A DNA stretch of 64,000 bases from Aquabacterium olei (GCF_003100395.1 NZ_CP029210.1:868001-932000), one strand, 5' to 3'; counted from the first letter of the stretch, positions 7,733 through 17,130 are shown. Made by a program: numbers and translations. Notes: generated by a model not told the origin, from the sequence alone.

Positions 7733-10036
7733 TCACTTGGTGGCGTGGGCCACGGCCACAGCCGTCATGTTGACAATGCGGCGCACCGTGGCAGACGGGT
7801 TGAGGATGTGCACGGGGGCGGCGGCGCCCAGCAGGATCGGGCCCACCGTCACGCCATTGCCACCGGTCATCTTCAGCACGTTGAACAGAATGTTGGCCGC
7901 ATCCAGGTTCGGGCAGATCAGGATGTTGGCCGTGCCGTCCAGCGTCGTCTCCGGCAGCAGCTTGGTGCGCAGCGATTCGCTGAGTGCGGCGTCGCCCTGC
8001 ATTTCGCCGTCGGCGGGGATGTGGGGCATGCGGGCCACGAAGATGTCGCGCGCCTGACGCATCTTCTGCGCCGACGGGCGACGGCTCGAGCCGAACATCG
8101 AGTGCGACAGGAAGGCCACGCGCGGCGGCAGGCCGAAGCGCTGCACCTCTTCCACCGCCAGCATGGCGATGTCGGCCAGCTGTTCGGCCGTGGGGTCTTC
8201 GTTGACGAAGGTGTCGGCGATGAACAGGTTGTGCTGGTCCAGGATCAGCGCGTTCAGCGCGGCCAGGCCGTGGGCGCCCGGCTTCACGCCGATCACTTCC
8301 CGCACATGGTCGAGGTGGTAGTCGTAGCGACCGATGACGCCGCAGATCATGCCGTCGGCGTCGCCCATCTTCACCAGCATGGTGGCGATCAGCGAGTTGG
8401 ATCGACGCACCGCCACCTTGGCCAGCTCGGGCGTGAAGCCGTCGCGCGAACGCAGGCGGCGGTAGGCCTCGACATACTGCTTGAAGCGGTCGTCCTTGGC
8501 CGGGTTCACGATCTCGCAGTTCTCGCCCGGCTGCAGGCGCAGGCCGGCGCGCTCGATGCGGCTGGTGATGATGTCCGGACGGCCCACCAGCACCGGGAAG
8601 GCCAGGCCCTCGTCTACTGCGATCTGGGCGGCGCGCAGCACGCGGTCGTCCTCGCCCTCGGCGTAGGCGATGCGCTTGCGCGCGGCCGCCGCCTTGGCGC
8701 CCAGGAACAGCGGGCGCATGAACAGGCCCGTGTTGGTGACGAACTGCGACAGCGAATCGCGGTAGGCCTTCAGGTCGGCGATGGGGCGCGTGGCCACCCC
8801 CGAGGCGGCGGCGGCTTCGGCCACGGCCGGCGCGATGCGCAGGATCAGGCGCGAGTCGAACGGCGTCGGGATCAGGTAGTCGGGGCCGAAGCGCAGTTCG
8901 CGGCCCGGGTAGGCGGCGGCCACTTCGTCCGAGATCTCGGCCTTGGCCAGGTCGGCGATCTGGCGCACGCACGCCAGCTTCATGGCTTCGGTGATCTTCG
9001 TGGCGCCGCAATCGAGCGCGCCGCGAAAGATGTAGGGGAAGCACAGGACGTTGTTGACCTGGTTCGGGTAATCGGAGCGGCCGGTGGCGATGATGCAGTC
9101 CGGGCGCGCGGCCTTGGCCAGCTCGGGGCGGATCTCGGGCTCGGGGTTGGCCAGCGCCAGGATGATGGGCTTGTCGGCCATGGTCTTGACCATGTCGCCC
9201 GTCAGCACGCCCGGTGCCGAGCAACCCAGGAACACGTCGGCACCATCCACCACGTCTGCCAGCGTGCGGGCGGGGGTGGTCTGGCAGTAGCGGCGCTTCG
9301 ATTCATCCAGCTTGGCCGCATCGGCGCGGTCGCTCTGGATCACGCCCTTGGAGTCGCACACGAAGATGTGTTCGCGCTTCACACCCAGGCCCACCATCAC
9401 GTCGAGGCAGGCAATGGCCGCCGCACCGGCGCCTGACACCGCCACCTTGACCGCGCCGATGTCCTTGCCGACCAGCTCCAGGCCGTTCAGCAACGCGGCG
9501 CTCGAGATGATGGCCGTGCCATGTTGATCGTCATGGAACACGGGGATGTTCATGCGGGCCGACAACTGCTTCTCGATGTAGAAGCACTCGGGCGCCTTGA
9601 TGTCTTCCAGGTTGATGCCGCCGAGCGTGGGCTCCAGCGCGGCAATGATCTCGACCAGCTTGTCCGGATCGCGCTCGGCCAGTTCGATGTCGAACACGTC
9701 GATGCCGGCGAACTTCTTGAACAGACAGCCCTTGCCTTCCATCACCGGCTTCGATGCCAGCGGGCCGATGTCGCCCAGGCCCAGCACGGCCGTGCCGTTG
9801 GTCACCACCGCAACCAGGTTGCCGCGTGACGTGAAATCGGCCGCCAGGGTCGGATCCTGTTCGATGGCCAGACAGGGGTAGGCCACGCCCGGCGAATACG
9901 CCAGAGACAGGTCGCGCTGGTTGGACAGCGGCTTGGTCGGCGTGACGGCAATCTTGCCGCGCGAAGGCAGGCGGTGGTATTCCAGCGCCGCGTCGCGCAG
10001 CGCCTGTTCGGCATCAGACAGGTTCTTGGAAGTCAT
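7733..10036 (-). CDS. maeB: NADP-dependent malic enzyme with phosphotransacetylase-like domain
   Basis: A 767-residue enzyme that oxidatively decarboxylates malate to pyruvate and makes NADPH, feeding gluconeogenesis and biosynthesis. The N-terminal malic domain (about 1-430) shows [19 protein letters not shown], the metal and malate region [14 protein letters not shown] near residue 160 and the NADP fold [15 protein letters not shown]. The C-terminal third (about 430-767) is the phosphate-acetyl/butyryltransferase-like domain ([32 protein letters not shown] region) that serves allosteric control by acetyl-CoA in E. coli MaeB. Length matches the fused form. The ATG at 10036 begins [15 protein letters not shown], as in homologs; earlier in-frame starts lie in the promoter region shared with the divergent GGDEF-EAL gene. 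Confidence 0.95.
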   Translation of the reverse strand: MTSKNLSDAEQALRDAALEYHRLPSRGKIAVTPTKPLSNQRDLSLAYSPGVAYPCLAIEQDPTLAADFTSRGNLVAVVTNGTAVLGLGDIGPLASKPVMEGKGCLFKKFAGIDVFDIELAERDPDKLVEIIAALEPTLGGINLEDIKAPECFYIEKQLSARMNIPVFHDDQHGTAIISSAALLNGLELVGKDIGAVKVAVSGAGAAAIACLDVMVGLGVKREHIFVCDSKGVIQSDRADAAKLDESKRRYCQTTPARTLADVVDGADVFLGCSAPGVLTGDMVKTMADKPIILALANPEPEIRPELAKAARPDCIIATGRSDYPNQVNNVLCFPYIFRGALDCGATKITEAMKLACVRQIADLAKAEISDEVAAAYPGRELRFGPDYLIPTPFDSRLILRIAPAVAEAAAASGVATRPIADLKAYRDSLSQFVTNTGLFMRPLFLGAKAAAARKRIAYAEGEDDRVLRAAQIAVDEGLAFPVLVGRPDIITSRIERAGLRLQPGENCEIVNPAKDDRFKQYVEAYRRLRSRDGFTPELAKVAVRRSNSLIATMLVKMGDADGMICGVIGRYDYHLDHVREVIGVKPGAHGLAALNALILDQHNLFIADTFVNEDPTAEQLADIAMLAVEEVQRFGLPPRVAFLSHSMFGSSRRPSAQKMRQARDIFVARMPHIPADGEMQGDAALSESLRTKLLPETTLDGTANILICPNLDAANILFNVLKMTGGNGVTVGPILLGAAAPVHILNPSATVRRIVNMTAVAVAHATK

Positions 10037-10189
10037 GGATGAGGTCCATTCCAGGGGAAGGGCTGGGATGGTACGCCAATCCGTCACCCATTCAGGTGTC
10101 GGGTTTCACCTTGAAAGCCCCGTGTTCGCGGGCGCCTCCGCGGTTTGCCCCTAGGTCGGCACGACACATTTGACGTCATCATCCTGTGC

Positions 10190-12580
10190 ATGGCAGAGCA
10201 GTACGAACCCACCCCGCATGGTTTGAGCCGGTTCAGGCGATCCTTGAAAGCCTGGCTCGACGAGGTGCGCCCCAGCGTCGACCTCGACGGGCCGCACGCA
10301 GCGCACTTCCGGGCGCGCCAGATCCAGGCCCTGATGGCCTTGCTGCCCTTGAGCGTCATCGGCAACGCGGTTAACACCGTCACGTTGGCGTGGGTCTTCT
10401 GGGATCGCATGGGCGAGCCGCTCTGGCTGGCCGCGTGGTGCCTGGCGGTGGTGCTGTCGCTCGGGGTGATCGGATTGCTGTGGCGCCACCGCCTGGTCAG
10501 CGATGGCCGCAAACGCGTGGCCAGCCCGCGCGCCATCCGGGTGGTGGTGGCCCACATGGGCCTGTTTGCGGCGCTGTGGGCGACGCTGCCTGTGGTGCTG
10601 TTCCCTGATGCGGACGAAATCGGCTCGCTCCTGCTGTCGACGGTCAGCGTGGGCATGATCTGCGGCGGGGCCTTCATGCTGAGCCCGCTGGCGCCGGCCG
10701 CGCTGGCCTATGTGGGTGTGCTGTTCTGCGGGTGTCTGCTGGCGTTGATGCGCTCGCCCTATGCCGACAACGGTGCCCTGATGGTGATGCTGTCCGTGTA
10801 CGCGGTGGTGATGGTGGGCATCATCTTCACCAACGGCCGCATGTTCATCAGCCGCCTGCGCGCCCAGGCGGAAACCGAGCGGCAGAAGCAGCTGATCGAC
10901 CTGTTGCTGCGCGACTTCGAGGAGCACGCCTCCGACTGGCTGTGGGAGATCAACGCCGAGGGCCGCCTGCGTCATGTGTCGACCCGGCTGGCCCAGTCGT
11001 TTGCCCTGCCCGTGCGCCAGTTGCTCGACCGCAGCCTGACCGGGTTGCTGGCCGAGATGCTGCCGCCCGACGAGCCGGAGGGCGCGCACAGCCTGCGCCA
11101 CCTCACCAGCTGCCTGCGCCTGGGCCAGCCCTTCCGCGACATCGAGCTGCCGGTGGAGGTGGGGCACGCGGTGCGCTGGTGGTCACTGACGGCCAAGCCC
11201 CTGTTCGATGAGCGCGGCCGTGCGGCGGGCTGGCGTGGCGTCGGCTCCGACATCACGCAGACACGCCAGGCCCGCGATGAACTGGCTCGCCTCGCCAACT
11301 ACGATGCGCTGACCGGGCTGGCCAACCGCCACCGTTTCAGCACCGAGCTCGACCGGCTCAGCCGCTCGCCCGAGGAGGCCGCCCGGCCCTGTTCGCTGCT
11401 CTTCATCGACCTCGACAACTTCAAGCAGATCAACGACACGCTGGGCCACACCGTGGGCGACCAGCTGCTGCGGCGCCTGGGTGCGCGGCTGCGCACGTGC
11501 GTGACCGATGGCGACCTGCTGGCCCGGCTGGGGGGCGACGAGTTCGCGTTGCTGACCTGGGCCCACGCCGATGCGGTGGCGGCCGATGCGCTGGCGGCCC
11601 GGATGCTGGCGCTGATCCGCGAGCCGCTGCAGCTCGAAGACGCCCAGGTGGTGGTGCACGCCAGCATCGGCATCGCCGAGGCGCCCCGTGATGGCAGCGA
11701 CCCCCGCGCGCTGCTGCAGTGCGCTGACCTGGCGCTGTATGCGGCCAAGGCGGCCGGCCGGGCCACGTGGCGCCACTTCGCGCCCGAGATGGCCGCCCAG
11801 GCCCTGGCCCGCGCGCGCCTGCAGCACGAGCTGGGACAGGCCTTGCAGGCCGAGCAGTTCACGCTGCATTTCCAGCCGCAGATGCGCCTGCACGACGGCG
11901 AGGTGCTGGGCTTCGAGGCGCTGGTGCGCTGGCAGCATTCCGAGCGCGGCCTGGTGGGCCCGGGCGAGTTCATCCCGGTGGCCGAGGAGACCGGCCAGAT
12001 CGTGCCGCTGGGTACCTGGGTGCTGCGCGAGGCCTGCCGCCAGGCCGCCCGCTGGCCGGCGCACCTGCGCGTGGCCGTGAACCTGTCGGCGGTGCAGTTC
12101 CGCAGCCTGTCTGTCATCGACCTGGTGGACCAGGCGCTGGCCGAGAGCGGGCTGGCCCCGGAAAGGCTGGAGCTCGAGATCACCGAATCGGCGCTGATCG
12201 ACGACCACGAAGGCGCGCACGACACGCTGAGTGCACTGCGAACCCGCGGCGTGCGCATCGCGATGGACGACTTCGGCACGGGCTACTCGTCGCTGGCCTA
12301 TTTGCGGCGGCTGCCGATCGACAAGCTCAAGATCGACGGCCTGTTCGTGCGGGCGCTGGGCAGCGACCCCGACGCGCAGGCGGTGGTCACCGCCATCATC
12401 AGCCTCGCGCGGGCCCTGCGGCTGGAAACCACGGCCGAGGGCATCGAATCGGTGGAGCAGCTGGCCATGCTGAAGGCGCTCGGCTGCGACGACGTGCAGG
12501 GCTTTCTGGTGGCCCGGCCCATGGCCTCCGAGGACGTGTCGCCTTACCTGCAGCGTACTTGTGCGCTGGTGGCGGCCTGA
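10190..12580 (+). CDS. Membrane-anchored PAS-GGDEF-EAL cyclic-di-GMP enzyme
   Basis: A 796-residue inner-membrane protein for cyclic-di-GMP turnover. The N-terminal 220 residues hold about six hydrophobic segments (sensor region). A PAS-like domain follows (about 240-370, DWLWEINAEGRLRHVSTRL), then GGDEF (about 380-540) and EAL (about 545-790). The cyclase signature GGDEF is intact near residue 448. The phosphodiesterase signature FEALVRWQ near 574, the ELEITESAL metal motif and DDFGTGYSSLAYL are intact. The inhibitory RxxD site before GGDEF reads TDGD, so product inhibition is probably absent. Both activities look possible; in many such proteins the EAL activity dominates. It is divergent from maeB across 153 nt. 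The start at 10190 is the first ATG; upstream in-frame TTG is less likely. Confidence 0.92.
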   Translation: MAEQYEPTPHGLSRFRRSLKAWLDEVRPSVDLDGPHAAHFRARQIQALMALLPLSVIGNAVNTVTLAWVFWDRMGEPLWLAAWCLAVVLSLGVIGLLWRHRLVSDGRKRVASPRAIRVVVAHMGLFAALWATLPVVLFPDADEIGSLLLSTVSVGMICGGAFMLSPLAPAALAYVGVLFCGCLLALMRSPYADNGALMVMLSVYAVVMVGIIFTNGRMFISRLRAQAETERQKQLIDLLLRDFEEHASDWLWEINAEGRLRHVSTRLAQSFALPVRQLLDRSLTGLLAEMLPPDEPEGAHSLRHLTSCLRLGQPFRDIELPVEVGHAVRWWSLTAKPLFDERGRAAGWRGVGSDITQTRQARDELARLANYDALTGLANRHRFSTELDRLSRSPEEAARPCSLLFIDLDNFKQINDTLGHTVGDQLLRRLGARLRTCVTDGDLLARLGGDEFALLTWAHADAVAADALAARMLALIREPLQLEDAQVVVHASIGIAEAPRDGSDPRALLQCADLALYAAKAAGRATWRHFAPEMAAQALARARLQHELGQALQAEQFTLHFQPQMRLHDGEVLGFEALVRWQHSERGLVGPGEFIPVAEETGQIVPLGTWVLREACRQAARWPAHLRVAVNLSAVQFRSLSVIDLVDQALAESGLAPERLELEITESALIDDHEGAHDTLSALRTRGVRIAMDDFGTGYSSLAYLRRLPIDKLKIDGLFVRALGSDPDAQAVVTAIISLARALRLETTAEGIESVEQLAMLKALGCDDVQGFLVARPMASEDVSPYLQRTCALVAA

Positions 12581-12766
12581 ACACCCCCTCGGTTCGGGGG
12601 CCTGTGCTCACCCGCGCACGCGGGGGCCAGGGGAACCACCCACCCCGCACCGAGTCCATCATGCTGACGTTGTATCGTTGCCGGAAGGTGGTCGCCACCG
12701 ACCGGTGTACATTGCCTGCGACCCGCCCCTGCCGGGGTGTTGAAACATCAATAGAGGACAGATCGT

Positions 12767-13579
12767 ATGAAGTGGATGCGTGAGATTGCGCGCTGGCTGG
12801 TGGCGGCCACGCTGCTGGGCAGCGGCCTGGCAGCCCAGGCGGCCCCCCAGGCCGACTATGTGCTGGGTGTGGGCGACCTGGTCCGGGTGACGGTGTACCA
12901 GAACCCCGACCTGACCCTCGAAACCCGCATCAACGAAGGCGGCACCATCTCGTACCCGCTGCTGGGCTCTGTCAAGGTGGGCGGCCTGTCGGTCGTCGCT
13001 GCCGAGAAGAAGATTGCCGACGGCCTGCGCGAGGGCAACTACCTCAAGCAGCCGCAGGTCACCATCCTGCTGATGGCCGTGAAGGCCAACCAGGTGTCGG
13101 TGCTCGGTCTGGTGAACAAGCCGGGCCGCTATCCGCTGGAAGCCGGTACCTCCAAGCTCAGCGAAGTGCTGGCGGCGGCCGGTGGCACGGTGGCGGGCTC
13201 GGCGTCCGAGATCGTCGTGATCTCCGGCCTGCGCAATGGCAAGCCCTTCCGGAAGGAGATCGACTTCCCCAAGGTGTTCGCCTCGATGGGCACCGTGGAT
13301 GACATTCCCCTCGAAAACGGCGACGCCATCTGGGTCGATCGTGCTCCGCAGATCTACATCTACGGCGAAGTGCAGCGCCCCGGCGTGCAGATCCTGCTGC
13401 GTGACACCACGCTGCTGCAGGCGCTGGCCTCGGCCGGTGGCCTGAACATGCGCGGCACCGAGCGCGGCATCCGCGTGCACCGCCGCGACGAGTCGGGCGA
13501 GGTCAAGATCGTGCAGCCCGGCATGAACGACCGGCTGCAGCCGGGCGACGTCGTCTACGTGCGCGAAAGCCTGTTCTGA
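12767..13579 (+). CDS. EpsE/Wza-type polysaccharide export protein, orphan
   Basis: A 270-residue outer-membrane or periplasmic exopolysaccharide export protein. A Sec signal peptide (WLVAATLLGSGLAAQA-AP) is followed by a Poly_export domain (about 28-110, YVLGVGDLVRVTVYQNPDL..) and two SLBB-like repeats (VSVLGLVNKPGRYPLEAGTSKLSEVLAAAGG and IYIYGEVQRPGVQILLRDTTLLQALASAGG). No lipobox cysteine is present, unlike classical Wza. This fits the EpsE group found in EPS loci of PEP-CTERM bacteria. No chain-length regulator, glycosyltransferase or exosortase is nearby, so it is an orphan with its own terminator. GAGGACAG precedes the ATG. The 186-nt upstream region is GC-rich and has small hairpins but no clear promoter. 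Confidence 0.9.
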   Translation: MKWMREIARWLVAATLLGSGLAAQAAPQADYVLGVGDLVRVTVYQNPDLTLETRINEGGTISYPLLGSVKVGGLSVVAAEKKIADGLREGNYLKQPQVTILLMAVKANQVSVLGLVNKPGRYPLEAGTSKLSEVLAAAGGTVAGSASEIVVISGLRNGKPFRKEIDFPKVFASMGTVDDIPLENGDAIWVDRAPQIYIYGEVQRPGVQILLRDTTLLQALASAGGLNMRGTERGIRVHRRDESGEVKIVQPGMNDRLQPGDVVYVRESLF

Positions 13580-13605
13580 TGCCCTGATCACCGCCGCGTG
13601 AAAAG

Positions 13606-13634
13606 AAAAGGCCCGGTCGACCCGGGCCTTTTTC
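13606..13634. terminator. Bidirectional Rho-independent terminator
   Basis: GGCCCGG (13610-13616) pairs with CCGGGCC (13622-13628) across a 5-nt loop, flanked by AAAAGAAAA on the left and TTTTT on the right. Thus it has a U-tract for both strands and separates the convergent EPS-export gene and rsmB. Confidence 0.88.
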
Positions 13635-13658
13635 GTGGGGCACCGACCCCCGCTGGGG

Positions 13659-14924
13659 TCAGGCCTTCTTTTCCCAGGCCGCGGCGTAGAAGCCGTCGGT
13701 GGCATGCACGTGTGGCCACAGGCGCAGGTGGCCTGCCGGGGTCACCAGGGTGCTGGCGTCGGGCACGCCCGCCTGTTCCAGCTTTTCCTTGGCATCCAGG
13801 GGAATGAAGTCGGGATGGGCCGCGGTGAAGGCGTCGGCGATCACCTCGTTTTCGGCCGGGATGAGGCTGCAGGTGGCATAGACCAGGCGGCCGCCCGGTT
13901 TCAGCAGGCGCGCGGCGCTGGCCAGGATGGCCGTCTGCTTGGCCTGCAGTTCCTCGATGGCCTTGGGGCTCTGGCGCCATTTCAGATCGGGGTTGCGGCG
14001 CAGTGTGCCCAGGCCCGAACATGGCGCGTCGACCAGCACGCGGTCGATCTTGCCGCGCAGGCGCTTGATGCGGTCGTCGTTCTCGTGCGCGATCTGCGCC
14101 GAGTACACGTTCGACAGCCCGCTGCGCGCCAGGCGCGGCTTGAGGTTCTCCAGCCGGTGGCCCGACACGTCGAAGGCGTAGAGCCGGCCCGTGTTGCGCA
14201 TCATGCCACCCAGGGCCAGGGTCTTGCCGCCGGCGCCGGCGCAGAAGTCCACCACCATCTCGCCCCGCTTGGCACCCGTCAGCAGGGCCAGCAGCTGGCT
14301 GCCCTCGTCCTGCACCTCGACATGGCCCTCGGTGTAGAGCGGCAGCTTCTGCAGGTTGGGCTTGCCGTCGATGCGGATGCCCATGGGCGAATACGGTGTG
14401 GGCAGGGCCTCGATGCCGGCCTCGGCCAGCAGGGCGAGCACGTCCTCGCGCTTGGCCTTGATGGCGTTGACACGCAGGTCCAGCGGGGCGCCGCCAGACA
14501 GGCGCTCGACCAGCGCCCAGAAGCTGGCGTCGTCCAGCTGTTCGCGCAGCTTGTTCGACAGCCAGTCGGGCATGTTGTGGCGCAGCTTGTCGGGCAGCGT
14601 GCTGCGGTCGATGGTGGCGGTGCGGGCCAGCCAGGCCTGTTCGTCGGCCGTGGCGCCGTTCTTGATGATGTAGGACTGACCCTGCCAGGCCAGCAGCACC
14701 AGGCGGCGCTCCATCGGGCCGTGGCCGGACTGGGCCAGGTGGGCCCACAGCAGACGCTGGCGCAGCACGGCGTAGGCGGTCTCGGCCAGGGCGTGTCGTT
14801 CACGGGCGCCCAGCGCCTTGTGCTTGCGGAAAAAGTAGGAAACGATGCTGTCGGCCGGGGCGTCGAGCTTGAGCACCTCACGGACGAGTTGCGTCGTGAG
14901 GTCAATGAGGGCGTTCGGGTGCAT
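13659..14924 (-). CDS. RsmB/NOP-family rRNA (cytosine-C5) methyltransferase
   Basis: A 421-residue SAM-dependent RNA methyltransferase of the RsmB/NSUN family, which places m5C on RNA, in RsmB at 16S rRNA C967. Visible motifs are the SAM site VVDFCAGAGGKTLALGG, the catalytic motif VLVDAPCSGLGTLRRNPDLKW and the second cysteine motif VYATCSLIPAENE. The N-terminal region (about 1-150) resembles the NusB-like helical domain. The ATG at 14924 (MHPNALIDLTTQLVREVL) is preferred to upstream starts that lie within the preceding gene. Its first 23 bases overlap the 3' end of the sterol-desaturase-family gene, so the two are translationally linked. Because family members modify different sites, rsmB is likely but not certain. 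Confidence 0.88.
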   Translation of the reverse strand: MHPNALIDLTTQLVREVLKLDAPADSIVSYFFRKHKALGARERHALAETAYAVLRQRLLWAHLAQSGHGPMERRLVLLAWQGQSYIIKNGATADEQAWLARTATIDRSTLPDKLRHNMPDWLSNKLREQLDDASFWALVERLSGGAPLDLRVNAIKAKREDVLALLAEAGIEALPTPYSPMGIRIDGKPNLQKLPLYTEGHVEVQDEGSQLLALLTGAKRGEMVVDFCAGAGGKTLALGGMMRNTGRLYAFDVSGHRLENLKPRLARSGLSNVYSAQIAHENDDRIKRLRGKIDRVLVDAPCSGLGTLRRNPDLKWRQSPKAIEELQAKQTAILASAARLLKPGGRLVYATCSLIPAENEVIADAFTAAHPDFIPLDAKEKLEQAGVPDASTLVTPAGHLRLWPHVHATDGFYAAAWEKKA

Positions 14925-15813
14925 GGGGGCGATTATCCCAGCTTGGCTGCGGTCGCTCCCACTCCGGTGGGGCCCACAGGTGCTTGAGGCGCCACGCCAG
15001 CGGCCCCGGGCGCAGCATGTCACGGCCCATGGCCACCCATTCGTGCACGGTCAGCCACACCGGGTTGTGGCTGTGAACGGGGCGCACCAGGCCGTAATCG
15101 GGCGATTCCGTTTCCTCCACGAAGGTGCCGAACAGGCGGTCGAACACGATGAGCGTGCCGCCGTAGTTGCGGTCGATGTAGCGCGGGTTGCGACCGTGGT
15201 GGGCGCGGTGGTGCGAGGGCGTGTTGAAGAGGAACTCGACGAGCGGATGCAGCTTGCCCACCCACTGGGTGTGGACGAAGAACTGGTAGGCCAGGTTGCA
15301 CGACAGCGCGAACAGCACCCAGCGGGGCTCGAAGCCGATCCACACCATCGGCAGGTAGAACAGCCAGTTGCCGGCCACCGGGTAGAGCCAGCTCTGCCGC
15401 ATGGCGGTGGTGAAGTTCATGTGCTCCGAGCCGTGGTGCACCACGTGGGCACACCAGAACCAGCGGATACGGTGGCTGGCACGGTGGAACCAGTAATAGC
15501 AGAACTCGACGCCCAGGTAGAGGGCCACGAAGCTGAGCGGCGTGATCGCGATGTGGGTGAGCTGGCGGGCCGCGACCCATTCCATGGCGGGCAGCACGAA
15601 GGCGATCACCAGCACGACGTCGACCAGGGTGTAGACGCCACCCAGGTTCAGGCTGTCGAAGCTGTCGCGCCAGTCGTAGCGGCCCTTACCACGCCAGCGC
15701 CAGGCTTCGAGTGCCACGATCGCGAGGAACACGGGCGAGAGCGCCACGAGCAGCCAGTCACTCGCTTCGGTGCGGGCCAGTCCGTCGCGCAGGAAGGCAA
15801 TCACGTCGTTCAT
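14902..15813 (-). CDS. Sterol desaturase/fatty acid hydroxylase superfamily protein
   Basis: A 303-residue integral membrane di-iron enzyme family member. Four to five hydrophobic segments surround the characteristic histidine clusters: HRASH near residue 110, HVVHH near 123 and HRAHH near 200, plus later His residues. Family members hydroxylate or desaturate lipids, sterols or carotenoids; the substrate is not readable here. Just before the ATG the mRNA carries C8 and no Shine-Dalgarno, so the start might lie further downstream. It is divergent from an AraC-type regulator 185 nt away, with a repeated motif between them, so that regulator probably controls this gene. Confidence 0.87.
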   Translation of the reverse strand: MNDVIAFLRDGLARTEASDWLLVALSPVFLAIVALEAWRWRGKGRYDWRDSFDSLNLGGVYTLVDVVLVIAFVLPAMEWVAARQLTHIAITPLSFVALYLGVEFCYYWFHRASHRIRWFWCAHVVHHGSEHMNFTTAMRQSWLYPVAGNWLFYLPMVWIGFEPRWVLFALSCNLAYQFFVHTQWVGKLHPLVEFLFNTPSHHRAHHGRNPRYIDRNYGGTLIVFDRLFGTFVEETESPDYGLVRPVHSHNPVWLTVHEWVAMGRDMLRPGPLAWRLKHLWAPPEWERPQPSWDNRPHAPERPH

Positions 15814-15872
15814 GGGGGGGGAGGGCAGGGCGGGTGAGGGCCTCCATGTTGGCGATCTGGCGCTCCGCCTGC

Positions 15873-15910
15873 TTGACGAAGCGGGTCAATTTCTTGACGC
15901 TTCACGCCAA
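15873..15910. promoter_or_regulatory. Candidate AraC-type operator: two TTGACG-N8-CAA direct repeats
   Basis: TTGACG-N8-CAA occurs at 15873-15889 and again at 15894-15910, exactly 21 bp apart, that is two helical turns in the same orientation. This is the usual geometry of AraC-family binding sites. It lies between the divergent desaturase-family and AraC-type genes. Confidence 0.55.
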
Positions 15911-15998
15911 TGTGCGGCGCCACCGGCTGTGTGAAATCCGCATGGGCAGGCGGGCGGGTCACGGGCAAGATCGTCGGATTGTTGTGGTGCAGGCTGTC

Positions 15999-16997
15999 AT
16001 GACGGAAAACCGGGTCGCTTCCAGCTACGTGCGGCTGTTGTATGAATATGTGGAGCGGCAGGGGATGGACCCTGTCGCGGTGCTCGGCGAGCCGTTGGAC
16101 GACGCCGCGCATTTCGTGCCGATGGGGCGCTGGCAGGCCATGCTGGCGCGCGTCGACGACGTCGAGCGTCGGCCGGCGCTGGCATTGCGCATCGCGGAAG
16201 GCATCGGGGCACGGCATTTCGGCGTGGTGGGCTACGCGGCGCTGGCGTGCGGCAGCCTGGCCGAAGCGCTGCAGCGGCTGGAGCGTTTCCACGCGTCGGT
16301 GTACGACGCGAACCCCGCGCGGGTGACGGTTCAGCCCGATGGGGTGTGCATCGAATGGGGCGTGGCCCGGGGGCGCCCCGGCGCGCTGGTCGACGAGACG
16401 GCGATTGCCTCGCTGGTGCAGCTGGCGCGGGACCTGACCGGGCGTTACTGGCCGGTGCGTCAGGTCGGCTTCGTGAACCCGGCACCGATGTGGGTGCAGC
16501 CGTATGAGGATTTCTTTGGCGGGCAGGTGGGCTTTGACGAGCCCGTCACGCGGCTGGTGTTCGATCCGGAAGTGCTGGCGCTGCCCTTGCGCAAGTCGGA
16601 TCCGGCCCTGCTGACCCTGCTCGATCACCAGGCCGAGCAGCTGCTGGCCGAAGTGGCCACGGTGCCCGCGGTGGTCGATGCCTGGCGGCGCACGCTGGTG
16701 CCGCTGATTCGCGAGGGACAGACCTCGCTGGCCGCCCTGGCCGAAGCCCATCACATGAGCGCGCGCACGCTGCAGCGCCGGCTGGCCGAACAGGGCACGA
16801 GCTTCCAGGGCCTGCTGGATCAGACCCGGCGCCATCTGGCCGAGCGTCACCTCCGCGATGCCCAGCTGGATCTGGCCGAGATCGCGCTGCTGCTGGGTTA
16901 CTCCGAGCAGAGCGCCTTCACGCGGGCCTTCCGGGCGTGGACAGGGCTGGCGCCCGCACAGTGGCGCCGCCGGAACGCCGCGACCCTGGCGCGCTGA
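15999..16997 (+). CDS. AraC-family transcriptional regulator with arabinose-binding-like N-terminal domain (OruR type)
   Basis: A 332-residue DNA-binding regulator. The N-terminal part (about 15-200) is the domain of PF12625 found in OruR/ArgR-type AraC proteins (REAG-like helices such as LALRIAEGIGARHFGVVGYAALACGSLAEALQRL). The C-terminal AraC helix-turn-helix pair occupies about 235-330, with MSARTLQRRLAEQGTSFQGLL and EIALLLGYSEQSAFTRAFRAWTG. Longer in-frame starts exist upstream, but this ATG matches the family N-terminus (MTENRVASSYVRLLYEYVER). Its divergent position implies control of the desaturase-family gene and possibly of itself. The inducer is unknown. Confidence 0.85.
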   Translation: MTENRVASSYVRLLYEYVERQGMDPVAVLGEPLDDAAHFVPMGRWQAMLARVDDVERRPALALRIAEGIGARHFGVVGYAALACGSLAEALQRLERFHASVYDANPARVTVQPDGVCIEWGVARGRPGALVDETAIASLVQLARDLTGRYWPVRQVGFVNPAPMWVQPYEDFFGGQVGFDEPVTRLVFDPEVLALPLRKSDPALLTLLDHQAEQLLAEVATVPAVVDAWRRTLVPLIREGQTSLAALAEAHHMSARTLQRRLAEQGTSFQGLLDQTRRHLAERHLRDAQLDLAEIALLLGYSEQSAFTRAFRAWTGLAPAQWRRRNAATLAR

Positions 16998-17051
16998 TCC
17001 GTGCAGAAGTCACAGCCCCAAGACGATCGCATTTAACGCGAGCCGATTTCC

Positions 17052-17078
17052 TCAAGTCACGTCCACCCTTGCCGAAAA
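17052..17078 (+). promoter_or_regulatory. FliA (sigma-28) promoter of the chemoreceptor gene
   Basis: TCAAGTC at 17052-17058 and GCCGAAAA at 17071-17078 are separated by 12 nt, close to the FliA consensus of flagellar class III genes in Burkholderiales. It lies 53 nt before a chemoreceptor start. A near-identical site precedes the HDOD gene at 54246. Confidence 0.78.
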
Positions 17079-17130
17079 ACCGGGACGAACAAGGGTGCGC
17101 GGATGCAGCGCACCGACCTGAGGAGACCGC

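Noticed and set aside
7691..9436. A 581-codon plus-strand frame inside maeB
   Set aside because: Antisense shadow of the malic enzyme; repetitive His/Gly/Arg composition.
15814..15821. G8 homopolymer before the desaturase-family ATG as a phase-variation tract
   Set aside because: It lies outside the coding frame and promoter boxes, so length change would not switch the frame. It is noted only as a reason to doubt the exact start.
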